A DNA stretch of 64,000 nt. Source: Endomychus coccineus (lineage: Eukaryota > Arthropoda > Insecta > Coleoptera > Endomychidae). Positions 37,881-49,000 of the stretch are shown one piece after another. The notes under the pieces were generated by a model. It ran no database searches. It saw only the letters and a list, made by a program, of their open reading frames with translations, and was not told the DNA's origin. Location: contig OY294067.1 of assembly GCA_958510875.1 (NCBI GenBank), forward strand, positions 234,588,361 through 234,652,360. Direction: 5' to 3'. How positions within the stretch are numbered: position 1 is the first letter of the stretch; each line of letters starts with the position of its first letter. The position numbers and the translations under genes are program-made.

Positions 37881-38454
37881 AGGGATGTTCGATACTGTGA
37901 AAAGTATCGATATTTTGTATAGATACGGATCGTAACAAAAGCATCCACACCACATGCTTTGCAGTGAGCAGTATCGATGCGTTGTCGATCCAGCATATCA
38001 CTAGATGAAAATTGCACACTAATCAAGTTACGTATCTTAAAATACTGAAGCTAATAAATGACATGAGTACTTAAGGACAGGAAGAATATGCTATTATTTT
38101 TCAAAACTCTTATATTATTTGCAATTTTGAATTTTAACACTTCTCAACTAAATAGTTAGTACCTATTTACACAGGAAAAGGTAGTAAACTTTCGAAAATG
38201 AAAGATTAAGAATAAAATGTGCAAGCCAAGGAGTGAATGTGAAGTGATGTGAATCGAACAAAACGCTCGATGTAATGCGACGATTCGAAATTAAATGTCA
38301 TTCAATATATGTAGTAGTAAATAATTTGAATTAATAAATAAATACGAAACGAATCAAATGATACATACAGTGAAAATTTCGAACAATAAATTTCGAACTA
38401 AAATCGAAATCGGAATTTTTTATAATTTTTTGAAACAAATAAATAATTAAATAT
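37881..38454. other. Unassigned; possible hAT end at 37884
   Basis: AGGGATGTTCGATACTGTG followed by AAAGTATCGATATTTTG resembles the start of many hAT elements, and GCAGTATCGATGCG near 37968 is partly complementary. I cannot find a matching second terminus or an 8-bp duplication. The rest is AT-rich and featureless. Confidence 0.3.
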
Positions 38455-39340
38455 AAGCCGAAAAACTAATAATGATTCTTGACGCAGGTATGAATTATAT
38501 ATAAATTCTCGGGAAATAGGTCACACTAGCACATATGCTTATTATTTTCGTCTTTACGTACGTTTCGGTCTCACGACCATCATCAGAAGACATATCAATG
38601 TCTAAAACGGGATTTATCAAACTAATAGTATCAGTACGTATCTTCCTTATCGCACCAATTTCAATTAAAAATGCACACGTCGACGAAACGAACAGAAACG
38701 CAAGTAATCGAAATTGTAACACATTAATGTTCCAAGTATATGAATATGTATCAAGAATCCACTGCTTAGCAATTTTCTTATAAGATACGACGTCATGTTA
38801 GCATTGTTTGCGTACGACTGAAACCAAAAACTATAACACTCAAATATCCCGTTCGAACCAGATGTTGAAGATTTATGAGGCAATAGAAAAAGGTTGTCAG
38901 ACCTTATCAGAAATATTGATATTTGAGTATTCTACCCAAAATATACTTTTAACATTATAAAGACGCATGTAGGAATTTGCATGTGTTTTAATTAATTAAA
39001 TTAGTATAAATCTGACTTATTGATTGAATGTATGCTCTATGATTTACAGACTTGGAGTCACGTTTTATGTGAATCATCTCCAGAATAGATCTTTTATAAT
39101 AATTTGTTTCCTTAGTTAAAATATTAACATTTTTGTAATCGAATTAATGTTTATAATCAAAACAGTGTTTAGCAAGGGCGGTGGAATTTTCTAAGTTTTT
39201 GTTTCTTGTACTATACTTATGGCCTTACATTCTTTTTTGTAAACAAACATTTCTTAATTTTCCTCGAGGTTTCCGGAATGTATGGAATTGTTATAATATT
39301 ATCTGTATCACCGGTTATGTTATTTATGTATGACATCCCA
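38455..39340 (-). pseudogene. PLE 3' end: GIY-YIG nuclease remnant plus 3' region
   Basis: Read on the reverse strand this is colinear with 60470-61450 of the PLE on the plus strand. It begins in the region GGTGATACAGA...CATACATTCCGGA (about 39330-39270). It jumps over some 165 bp that include the start of the nuclease. It continues through YKRSILEMIHIKRDS (near 39080), the stop after TNLIN, CTACATGCGTCTTTATAATG, CCTCATAAATCTT, CAGTGGATTCTTG and the hammerhead, ending about 95 bp beyond it with TATATATAATTCATAC. Substitutions, short indels and the internal deletion show it is an old, inactive 5'-truncated copy. Confidence 0.88.
38550..38591 (-). ncRNA. Hammerhead ribozyme in PLE 3' region (copy 1)
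   Basis: Reverse-strand sequence identical over all 42 nt to 61344-61385. Stem I is GTCTT with AAGAC (five pairs), core CTGATGA, stem II GGTC/GACC closed by GTGA, GAAA, a two-pair stem III in ACGTACGT, and cleavage after the A opposite position 38555. PLEs are known to carry minimal type I hammerheads near their terminal repeats, which fits its place about 390 nt after the nuclease stop. Confidence 0.92.
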
Positions 39341-40169
39341 ATTGGTGAGCAGTTGCTTGCTTATAAAGACCGATGTAGTGTTATACAGTATATGCCAAGT
39401 GAACCGGCCAAATATGGTATACAATTCATTTTGGTTATGTGGAAGTAAGAGTTGGGTATGTTGTGAATACGACTTATGTGAGAAAGTCACCAGGCGATAA
39501 TGCTCAAAAGAATTTGGGAATGGATATTGTAGAGACATTGATTGCGCCATTTAAATATTCGTTGAGAAATTTGACAACAGAATTTTTTTTACAGGTATCC
39601 CTTTAGTTGATCAATTGCTAGACATTGGAATAACTACAGGCTGAACGCTACGCATGAAGATAAATGGAGACAAGTATTGTCATCAATTTTTAGCTTCGAT
39701 GAAAAGCTTACAATTGGTGACCATGTCTCTAATAACAGAAATAAATCTGTTATATAGGTTAGTTCAATGCATCATGACGCATCAATAAATGAAGATCACT
39801 CCAAAAAGATACAAAGAAAGATAAAGAACATAATAGAATATTATAATTATACAAAAGGAGTGTCGGTCAAATGGATCAGATGTTTGGCAACTAGACATGC
39901 AAATTTCAAACACGACGCTGGCCATTTGCGATTTTTTACAATATAATTGAAATAGCAGCATTGAATGCCTTTTTGCTATATACATGTCAGAATAAAGACC
40001 ACCAAGCTGGACGAACGCGCAAACGTAGACTTTTCATGAAAGCCCTTTGCAATGGATTAGTACTAACTTTCATGAATCGACGGTCTAAAAATTCTAGACT
40101 TAGCCATGATATGAAAAGATGTATTGATTCTTCATTAAAAAAGAAAATCATACTCTTCCAAATCTGTGT
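39341..40169. other. Unassigned spacer
   Basis: Frames at 39206-39448, 39320-39550 and 39782-39985 are shadows or unrecognised. A frame starting at 39961 may be a poor extension of the retroelement to the right. Nothing else is supported. Confidence 0.45.
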
Positions 40170-41585
40170 AAAGTTTCAGAATTAGTACCGGTTTTTAAAA
40201 AAGGTAATAGACATGAGGTTACTAATTATTACCCAATTGTCATCATCAATAACTTCTGCAAAATATTTGAATATATCTTATATGAGATGCTACTTTCAAT
40301 TATGTAAAACTGCAGATATCCCCAGAGCAGTATGGGTTCATGCCTGGCAGATCAAGTGTTGCTAACTTAAGTTGCTGCAGACGATACTGGCTGATGTTAT
40401 TGATGAGGGTGGTCAGGTTGATTGTATCTACCTTGATTTTGCTAAGGCATTCGATAAAATAGATCACAGTATTTTATTGAATAAAATGTCTAGCTTTGTA
40501 TTTACAAATCATTTGATTGAATTTTGGAATTTTTACCTACGTGATAGATATCAACATGTAGAGTACAGAGGTTTTAAATAGTATGAATTTCATGCCACTT
40601 CAGGTGTACCTCAAGGGTCAATACTTGGACCACTCCTATTCAATTTATTTATCAATGACATTTCTTCTTTATTTGTCGATTTAAAATTTTACTCGGCAGT
40701 AAAGCGTTCTTTATGTTGTATCTCACTGCAGCATGACTTGGATGTACTCAGTATTTGGTGCGTAATCAATCATCTGATGCTTAGTATTAATAAGTGCACT
40801 GTAATGACTTTCACCAAGAAAATTACGCCTCTTGTTTACAATTGCAAAATTGTTGACACAGCCCTCGCTCGTTCCTTTAGTTTCAGAGACTTGGGAGTTT
40901 TGTTTGACGTGAAATTGTCATTTGCGTCTCACATAAAATCAATTGTTTCTAGTGCCTACAAAATGCTGGGCTTTATCATCCGGAATTGCCGCCCATTTAA
41001 CAATAGCGATTCAATAATAATGTTATACAATTCGTTTGTTCGTTGTAAGCTGGAATATGCTTCAATCGTGTGGAACCCCCATTATAAAATGTATATAAAC
41101 AAAATAGAGCTCATAAATTGGCGTTTCTTAAGATATTTGCCTTCACAGCTGATGGTGATTATCCATCTATTGAATTTTCCCACCAGGCTCTATTGATATA
41201 TTCTCTTGTCTAGAGTTATATAAACGTAGGGAAATTCTATTTTATTCGTGTATAAAGTCATTCATAACCTGGTTGACTGTCCTGTGATTTTATCAAGGCT
41301 CAAATTTACACGTTTCATCTGCTCGCACCCGCTTAACACAAACATTTCATCTACACTTTGCAGAACAAATACGCTATTATTTTCCCCAATATTACAAATG
41401 TGTAGATTCTACGAGATGATCGGTTTGACTGACATATTTTGTTTGTAACCCTAATGACATTTGTAAAGCTGTGTATATTTGTTAAATTTAATTCCTACTT
41501 TGTAATTATATTATGTGTACTCCTAAGCTCTCCAAGGGGTTTCTCCCGTAGTGTAATTAAATAAAATAAAAAATAAAATAAATCT
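40170..41585 (+). pseudogene. Jockey-type non-LTR retrotransposon, 5' truncated
   Basis: Successive frames give reverse-transcriptase motifs in order: VPVFKKGNRHEVTNYYPIV (40180), FCKIFEYILYEM, then DCIYLDFAKAFDKIDHSILL with the catalytic aspartate (motif A, 40430), RYQHVEYRGFK, SGVPQGSILGPLLFNLFIND (motif B, 40605), LKFYSAV where YADD should be, LSINKCTVMTF (motif D, 40780), DLGVLFDVKLSFASHI and KLEYASIVWNPHY (thumb, 41050). Frameshifts, stops and loss of YADD make it inactive. It ends with a (TAAAA)-like tail at 41555-41581, the usual 3' end of this group, so the 3' end is intact and the 5' half is missing. Confidence 0.88.
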
Positions 41586-42351
41586 TCACTGTAGCTTATG
41601 TGTTTGTATTATTATATATGAGAGTCTGCCGGACTCATCATATACATTTGTTGCTGACTCAAACGATGTTCTTAAAACATAACTTTTCCTCTTGTAGTCA
41701 AAGTAAAAGAAGTATTACTGAAACGCTCGAGAATATTTTTGTATCATATAAAGGTATTGAGAGGCTTCAAATGAGATTCAACATTTTTATTAAATTGCAA
41801 AGTTTCGTCAAAAACTCAATGTTAATTCTACAGTGGTAAGAACTCCCTTAAGTTGATCTGTCACCAACATTTTGAAGCTCAAAGAGATTCCACTATTCTT
41901 ATATTATGTCTCGCGATATTGTAAATGTACTTGAATAATTAACATATTTATAACAAGCAAAATCTTTTGACCCGTAAAAGATAGGTAGAGTGTAAAACGA
42001 GTCAATTATACTTTTCTGCAATTTACATATAATATCTACACTTCGATATTGAGATTTTATTACTATAGATAGTTGGCCGGATAATATGCATGTCGAAATT
42101 AATAGCGTTAAAAATACTTCGCATCGTTAATTCTTCGAGGAAATTGAAGAAGATACCAATCGGCTTCTTGCGCGTATCGGCCACTGTTTAACGTTTGTAT
42201 CCACAAAGGAATTCGACAGATCCTTCAAACAATGCATTGCAGATTGGTCCGATACGGGCTCGAATTGTATTCATTAGCATTATCTTAGATAAGTAACAGT
42301 GTGATGATGTATTCACATATTGTGGTCACAACACCCGCTTCAATCCTCTAG
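41586..42351. other. Unassigned spacer
   Basis: A 79-codon frame at 41600-41839 is not recognised. The remainder has no frames or repeats I can identify. It ends at the hAT terminus. Confidence 0.45.
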
Positions 42352-42789
42352 ACCAGGGGTCTCCAAACTACGGCCCGCAGCCCAAATCGGGCCCGACAGT
42401 GTCATCAATCCGGCACGCGACAGCTAATGGCTTATTTTTGTTATTGATGTTGCGATAAGTTGGATAAAAAGACACAGAATGAATAACTCGGTTTTATTTA
42501 ATTGCTAGGTAAAGCTTAATGATAAGTATAATACGCAGAAAATGTAACTTAAGCATAATAACTAACAAATAATTGAAATGAGTCCCACTAACATTATAAA
42601 CATTATAACATACAACCACATAAACATATAACATATAAACATAACATATAAAATACTAATGAAATTTATGTAATTGTGATTTTCCACTGACAATAGTTTG
42701 TAGTTGTGGACCAATTTTACTTGTACCAATTATTAAACGAGGTTTAAGATGCTCATCGGCTAACTTAGATCTGTAATATTAGTTTTTTT

Positions 42790-44065
42790 AAAACAGGCCA
42801 GAAATTAGTACTTTCCGGTTTATCTTTAGGTCAGAAAATCTCATTTTGTCGGACCGAGCCGAAAATTATTGTGATAGTCTGGTAAAAGCTTTTACCGGAC
42901 TCATTTTTATTTACTTTCCGGCTTATCTTTAATGAAAAAATAATAAAATAGCTAGTCTAAGATAGCGGTCAATTGGTTTCTATAGTAACCGAGTTTTGTA
43001 TTATTTAAAACTATAAAATAACTTGACATATTTTGACGTTTAGTTGAAAACGTGACTTTTGTTATAAAATGGATAGCTAACGGATGTGCTGACATCATAA
43101 ACTTAAAACGACATGGTGGTTGGAGTTCATCTCAAGTTGCCGAAGGTTACATTGAGGATACAGTTCAGAATAAGATTCATATACCTAACAAAATTCAAAA
43201 AGCAGGTAACTCAAACACAGAAATTGTCTCAAAAACTCGTTATAATGTAAGCAGTTCAAAACATCTCGTCAACGAATAATTTTGAAAGACTGTGCTTACA
43301 GATATGTAATGCTAATAATTGTACGTTTAATATAACTATTCAAAAATAATGTTTATATTTGTAAACCAAAAATTAACGATTGTTAAAAAAAATTGTTAAA
43401 ATTAGTTAATAAAGAGTTCTTGTTATAAAAATGTAAACTGAATAATATGAAGTTTATGGTACAACAATGCCCGTTTAAAAAAAAATATTGTACGTAATAC
43501 GTCCCAAAAGTGCTTTTACTGGAATCGCAGGCTTGGAGGACTCGCCTGCGGCTCGCCTTGCAATTTGCCCACTCGTCCAGTAAAAGACCACTTTCGGGAC
43601 TCGTTACGTAATAGTAGTTAATCAATATCAACAATTTTTTTTAACAATCGTTAATTTTTGGTTTACAAATATAAACATTATTTTTGAATAGTTATATTAA
43701 ACGTACAATTATTAGCATTACTTATCTGTAAGCACGGTATTTCAAAATTATTCGTTGACGTGAGATTTTTTGAACTGCTTACATTATAATGAGTTTTTGA
43801 GACAATTTCTGTGTTTGAGTTACCTCCTCTTTGAATTTTGTTAGCTATATCAATCTTATTCTGAACTGAATCCTCAATGTAACCTTCGGCAACTCGAGAT
43901 GAACTCCAACCACCATGTCGTTTTAAGTTTATGATGTCAGCACCTCCGTTAGCTATCCATTTTATAATAAATGTCACGTTTTCAACTAAACGTCAAAATA
44001 TGTCAAGTTATTTTATAGTTTTAAATAATACAAAACTCGGTTACTATAGAAACCAATTGACCAAA
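42790..44065. mobile_element. Palindromic element from inverted Crypton recombinase ends
   Basis: It interrupts the hAT gene after the codons for LFSVFG. A 1096-bp inverted repeat spans 42967-44062, starting GGTCAATTGGTTTCTATAG and ending with its complement. Each arm encodes, outward to inward, the last part of a Crypton-type tyrosine recombinase: INLKRHGGWSSS and VAEGYIED with the catalytic tyrosine, at 43100-43160 on plus and 43940-43880 on minus. The ~95 bp outside are not recombinase. The centre (43490-43610) is GC-rich and imperfectly palindromic: TGCTTTTACTGG against CCAGTAAAAGACC, and CGTAATACGTCCC against GGGACTCGTTACG. To the left, 42790-42966 carries two TACTTTCCGG.TTATCTTTA phrases and a near-perfect 26-bp palindrome (42876-42901). 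Cryptons normally lack terminal inverted repeats, so this arrangement is odd. Confidence 0.78.
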
Positions 44066-44884
44066 AACAGAAAACAGCCCACAAGCAAATTTATGCAAAT
44101 TATCAAATTGTACCAGTGGAAGACTCTTATAAAATTCCAAGAAAGATGCGTTTTGATATTTGTTCTTAATTATATGACAACACTGGAAATCAATAGTTTC
44201 CATTTGAAGTTCCGTGTCTATGGTTTCAATATCAGTCAGTATCAAAAGGATTTTGAAGAATCTTGATTTCATTCGCATTGACATCAAAGTCTGAGAAACG
44301 GTTATCAAAATTTATCTTCAAAGTTCTCAAAGCTTCAATTGCAAAATCGACGAGAAACTCAGTCTCAGTAGTGTGGCTGAAAATTCCACATGTTTTGAAA
44401 TGTGTGAAACATTCTTTACGTAATTGTGATTGAAACAGTATCATTTTCTGCCTGAACGATTTGATATTGGTGTATAAATCAGGGAGAAGCTGGATTTCTC
44501 CTTGCAATTTCAAATTCAGTTTGTTCATATGTTTAGTCAAATCGACATAGAATGCTAACAGTAATTCGCTATTTTGTAATTCGATAAGAGACCGATGCTT
44601 TTCATTCAAAAAATTTCTTTTCCGCAACTAAGCTAGCTTACGGCAGTATGACATGGTAAGTCATGTTCTCCAATCTCTTCAATAAACTCGCGGAATTGTC
44701 GGTGATTCAGCCCAGTGGATCTGATGAAATTAACAACTGATATGACTTGTTTTAGAACTTCAGATATATCCAAACATTTCCCGCACAAGGACAGTTGATG
44801 AATGATATAATATAAGACTAATGGTTTGAACCACCATCATCTTCTACAGCCTTTGACAGAAGAGCAACCACTCGTATATTTATA

Positions 44885-45231
44885 CTACACATGTCTTTGC
44901 CTCCATCTAGTAGTAATAGATTTCAAGTTTTTTCATCGAGGTATGTCCGATGACCTACCGTGTCTCATCTTCCACGCCGCAACCCCTGCAAGTGGGTTGA
45001 TCTACCAGTCCCATCGTGTAGAGGTGTTTGTTGCATGGGGCGTGTCCGGTCAGCAATGCAACAAGATTCCGTATTTCTTGTCTGCTGAACGTCAGCAAAT
45101 TTTTCACTCGTTGCTGCTGGAGATCTCCCATCAGTCGCTTGGAGTGCGACATACGGGGCAGTTCTCTCCAGTAGGCACGGTGCTCTATATCGAGCCATTT
45201 TTCGAGCCTCGTCGTTTACAACTCCCTTGAA
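44885..45231 (-). pseudogene. Non-LTR retrotransposon C-terminal fragment inside hAT
   Basis: The reverse-strand frame reads TRLEKWLDIEHRAYWREL, then LLTFSRQEIRNLVALLTGHA and NKHLYTMGLVDQPTCRGCGV followed by EDET. This is the block after RNase H in R1/Jockey-group polyproteins: the LTGHxxLxxHLxxMGL motif and the start of a CxxC zinc knuckle. It lies exactly between two colinear blocks of the hAT gene, so it was inserted there. The left limit is uncertain within some 50 bp. Its GC content is higher than its surroundings. Confidence 0.75.
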
Positions 45232-45721
45232 AATATCTTCCCCAGTAGTCGTGTCGTGAATGCTCTCAACATTAAGAAGTTCTTCATACACTTCATACTT
45301 TTTATCTACTCCTCGAATAAAAACACCTGAGCATTCCGTTTTTGTTGAGACAGTTGAGATGATATATTTTCTGCCTTGTCTTCTACCCTCCGAGCCACGG
45401 TGTTTGCTCACAAACTGATAGTTTTAAATAAATTTACCTTTTCGGGGCACATTTCTTCGGCTACTGCAATTACGCATTCTTTGATCATTTTTCCATCGGT
45501 GGTTTCCCACGTTACGGAATTTGAAGAGAATCCCTTCCGAGTTGCAGCCCTTGAAGAAAATTATGACAAAATGGTCAATTTTGGAAAATATAAAAATTTT
45601 TCACTCGGTAGCTGTTTCTCATGTTGAATTTCATTTCATTTTTCCAAATATTTTCGATGGTTTTGGTGTTTACTTGTTGAAAATTCACATATATATATAG
45701 TTTTAATTTAAAAAAAAAAGG

Positions 45722-46075
45722 AGTATGCAAGGTAGAGTGTGAAGCTTATGATAAATTCTATATACGCCAGACAGGTCTATATAGAATTTAAACAGAGGAG
45801 ATTCAAAAGTTTTAACCATATTAAAGAAACTGATCATAATTTCAAAGATGATTTTGAGATTCTCTATAAGTCAGTTAAAAGTAAAGTATTAAATAACTTA
45901 GAGAAAAAGTAACTCTCATCCTACTGTACACGTACCTCACTCATCCCCTCCTTCTTTATCTTAATTTTAGTATTTAAGGAATAAACCATAGTTGTTTGTG
46001 AAACCATTGTTTGATAAAGCCACCGTCTGGTGGAACATGTCACGTTTTGTTCAATAAAAACGAAGATTGTGAAAA
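45722..46075 (+). pseudogene. PLE GIY-YIG nuclease fragment, different family
   Basis: The frames give CKVECEAYDKFYIRQTG (the CxxC...YIGQTG entry of a Penelope GIY-YIG domain), then in another frame RRFKSFNHIKETDHNFKDDF and EILYKSVKSKVLNNLEKK, the H...HNF...EIL end of the domain. It is followed by a 3' region containing CACCGTCTGGTGGAAC. It differs from the other two PLE copies, and I see no hammerhead after it. Confidence 0.65.
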
Positions 46076-49000
46076 TTTATTACTCACAAGTGTATATTCC
46101 AAATAATTGATATTTCCCGAGTTTTTCACGAAAAAATCGAAAGAAATCAGGTTTTGTTTGAAGGGGGTAGATGTAGAGAGAACGTTTTTTGGCGAATTGG
46201 TTAAAACTGAAGTAATTTATTATTAATATGTCGCCATTTTGGATCCGAACAACTACTACTTGTGTACACAAAGTGGAAAATACATTCAATAAGTCCATTA
46301 CTTTGAATCTATGTACAATGCCCACTTTCAGAAAAAAAGCCAGAAGATGAGCCCATGAGACGAGCGGAATAGCTGTCCGGAACTAATAGGCGTGTTGTCA
46401 CTGTTCAACCTGGAGAACCAAACACTTGAAACCTGTGATTAAATGTTCAATTGGACTACAAAAAAGTAATCAAGTTTTACAATCGCTCTATTTTCTTTGC
46501 ATCAATAACGATTTCTAATCGGTCTATGGGGATAGATAATAGAATTTAATGCATCTGCCCTGCCTTTTTTTTCTTTGCCTATCGTATGATTCTAACACGA
46601 AATGTGTTTATTTTCACTTTGCATTAAATCACAGGTCTATGTTGTTTTTTAATCAACAATGTTGATGTAATTGTTGTGACACATGGTTATGTGCGATACA
46701 TTTCACATGTCAAAATATTAGTTGTTAGACAATAAATTAAAGAGTATTTAATTACTTGTGAAAATAAACCTGTATTTGCGTATTATAAATTTTGAATGTC
46801 ACACACAAGTTGTATGTCTCGGAGTTAAAGCTATACCAATGAATTTGAATCCTAGAAAATTCCAGGGTGTTAGTTTATGGAACACGTTTACGTTCTCACG
46901 CGGAGTTTCGCGGTAAATCTGTACCGGAATTCAGGAGGTCGCGGTGTCCGTCGTGTTGCCTTTATACACTGCCGACGACATACATTTAGAGTACTTAGTT
47001 CGAACTTGAACCAGCGACTCGTCTAAGGCTGCCTGACACGAACTCATCAGACATGTCATTGTCCATCCGTGCCGTCGAAAATCCAGAAATTCTACTTTGC
47101 GGCTAGTAAAAGCGGATTGCTTTGAGGGCCTAAAAATGGAAACAACGGCTTGCACGTGACGCCACGCTATTACCACTATTACACAACAACATGAATCGAC
47201 GACTGAATCAAAGATATTTATTCGGGATTCATGCCTGCAAGCTCGATTCAGAGTTAATACTCTCCTGAAATCAGGCTTACTGTGGCAAATATTTGGGTTC
47301 TTGATCAATATCCAGTTCCTCATACCCGATCACTAAAACAATTCAAATGGTATTATAGCAAATCTATATACAATGATTTAGTAACCCCTGTTTTTCCCCA
47401 TTTAAAATTTGAACATCACTTACGTATAGAATGTCCTTCTGTTCGCTTTCCACTCTGTCTCGGAAACAAAATACAAAAAAAGGCTTAAACTAGCGCTTAG
47501 CGACTACGCCTGAAATTATGTGATAAACGTCGCACTACGCATATGGCAGCCATAGGAAACATATTGCTGACAACTTATCGAAAACTACAAGGTGTATGTA
47601 TACATTGTGAGAAAACATCTTTTTCTTTATATAGACAAATTTTTAAGAGTATGCATCATTTGCCTTTTCATAGGCCTGAGAAGGTCTTTGCATGTCGGAT
47701 CTGATGAAATTAAGACAAATTTAAATGATCGATATCAAAAGCATATAAAAGAAAAAGAAAAGGTTAGAGACATACGAGTATAAAATATTAGCAAAGAAGA
47801 AGCCAAGTATCATAAAACGTCTGTGGTTTGGTGCTTCTTTTGACTTGCAACAGATTAATTCATGTAAGGTACATATATCAAGTGATAACAAAATCTTCTA
47901 CAAAAGAAGTTGTTTTTAATTTCACAATTTTGATATGGTTTTGGCGATTGTTTTTGTTTCACCTGGAGTGAAGTAAATTGGTTCCTGTGAGATAGCGACA
48001 GCTTTATATACATTTTTAGGTAGATACGACAAAGATGGAACTAAGACGGCATTCCTATTCGCAGACGGATGTTGGAGGCAAAATAAAAATTTAATTAGAT
48101 GCTCCATTCTTTTATATGTAATTAACAACAACACCAATTTAGAAGAGATATCTCTCAAATTCTTTGCCCCCTCACCATGGTCAAAACGAAGGAGATTTGG
48201 TCCACAGCGCAATTTCAAATGCTCAAAAGTTAGCTGGTGATATCACGGTTCCCACGCAACTCATTCCAGTATTTCGTCTGGCGAGAAGGAGGAGTCCCTT
48301 TAATCCACACTGACTTCAGATTTTAAAACGGCTTCACAAATACTTTCTCTCCATACCTACAGATGACAGCAATTCTGACAAAGACATAAAGTGGAACGAA
48401 ATGGTTGAGTTAGCTGTAAAAAAAAATGAGCCGATAAAGATTTATTTTTGGAATAGCTATTTAGAAAATCAGTACAGGTCTCTCAATTTAAAAAGGGGAA
48501 GCACATTCTGTTATATATTCGGTTACGCACAATGATATATCCAAGCTTTACAAAGAACCACCTTTAATTTCAGAAGAAAAATATAGTGTATCTGTTGGAA
48601 TTTTGCAGTGGCTGAACTTGCGCGCGCTTTTGCAGCTATTATGCAGCTGTATATGAGGAATCGACTTGTTTAAAAATCTCAATTTCGTCAAAAATTGCCA
48701 AATCACTCTATTTTTCTGAATTTCCTCCTTAATAAAATGTTATATAGAATTCTTGGATTGATGTAGAAAAAGCTGAACCCATTATACACATGAATGACAT
48801 GTTTGGATTCTATGTTCAGACACCTTAATAGAATCTGAGTGAATTAAGTTACGCTTCCATATGCACTAGAAGAACATGGTCCTAATCTGAAAGATTTTCG
48901 TAATATTACAGCTCTTCATGATAGGTTAGCAAACTTATCTATCATTATACGGAACTTCTTTTGTTTTCTTTGTTTTTTTGTTTCATTCAGTGTGAATATT

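Larger units (their letters stand above)
42352..45620 (-). pseudogene. hAT transposase (GTFIIRD2-like), split by two insertions
   Basis: The left end CCAGGGGTCTCCAAACTACGG is a typical terminus of this hAT group. On the reverse strand, N-terminal blocks appear at 45540-45231: IKECVIAVAEEMCPEKVNLF, ISLSANTVARRVED, FIRGVDKKYEVYEELL, TTTGEDIF. After an inserted fragment they resume at about 44880: IIHQLSLCGKCLDISEVLK, VVNFIRSTGLNHRQF, DLPCHTAV, LAFYVDLTKHMNKLNLKLQG (44540), TELQMETIDFQC, FYKSLP, LHKFACGLFSVFG (about 44066). After a second insertion the tail RSKLADEHLKPRLIIGTSK follows at 42780-42657 with a stop. The CEQLFS dimerisation block is missing at the second insertion. Frameshifts are scattered through it. 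The 5' terminus is not seen. The family cuts and pastes DNA with 8-bp duplications and has been domesticated as GTFIIRD2 in mammals. Confidence 0.88.

Noticed and set aside
43931..44266. Plus-strand frame of 111 codons
   Set aside because: It crosses the junction of the Crypton-derived element and the hAT gene on the wrong strand; the true coding sense is the reverse strand.
44826..45230. Plus-strand frame of 134 codons
   Set aside because: Antisense to the retrotransposon C-terminal fragment, whose LTGH and CxxC motifs are on the reverse strand.
44965..45411. Reverse-strand frame of 148 codons as one protein
   Set aside because: Its first half is genuine hAT sequence, but after 45231 it reads an inserted retrotransposon piece in the wrong frame; it is a chimera.
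46931..47323. 130-codon reverse-strand frame as a gene
   Set aside because: Length is notable but the composition is odd, no motif is recognisable and the GC-richer patch alone can explain an open frame.
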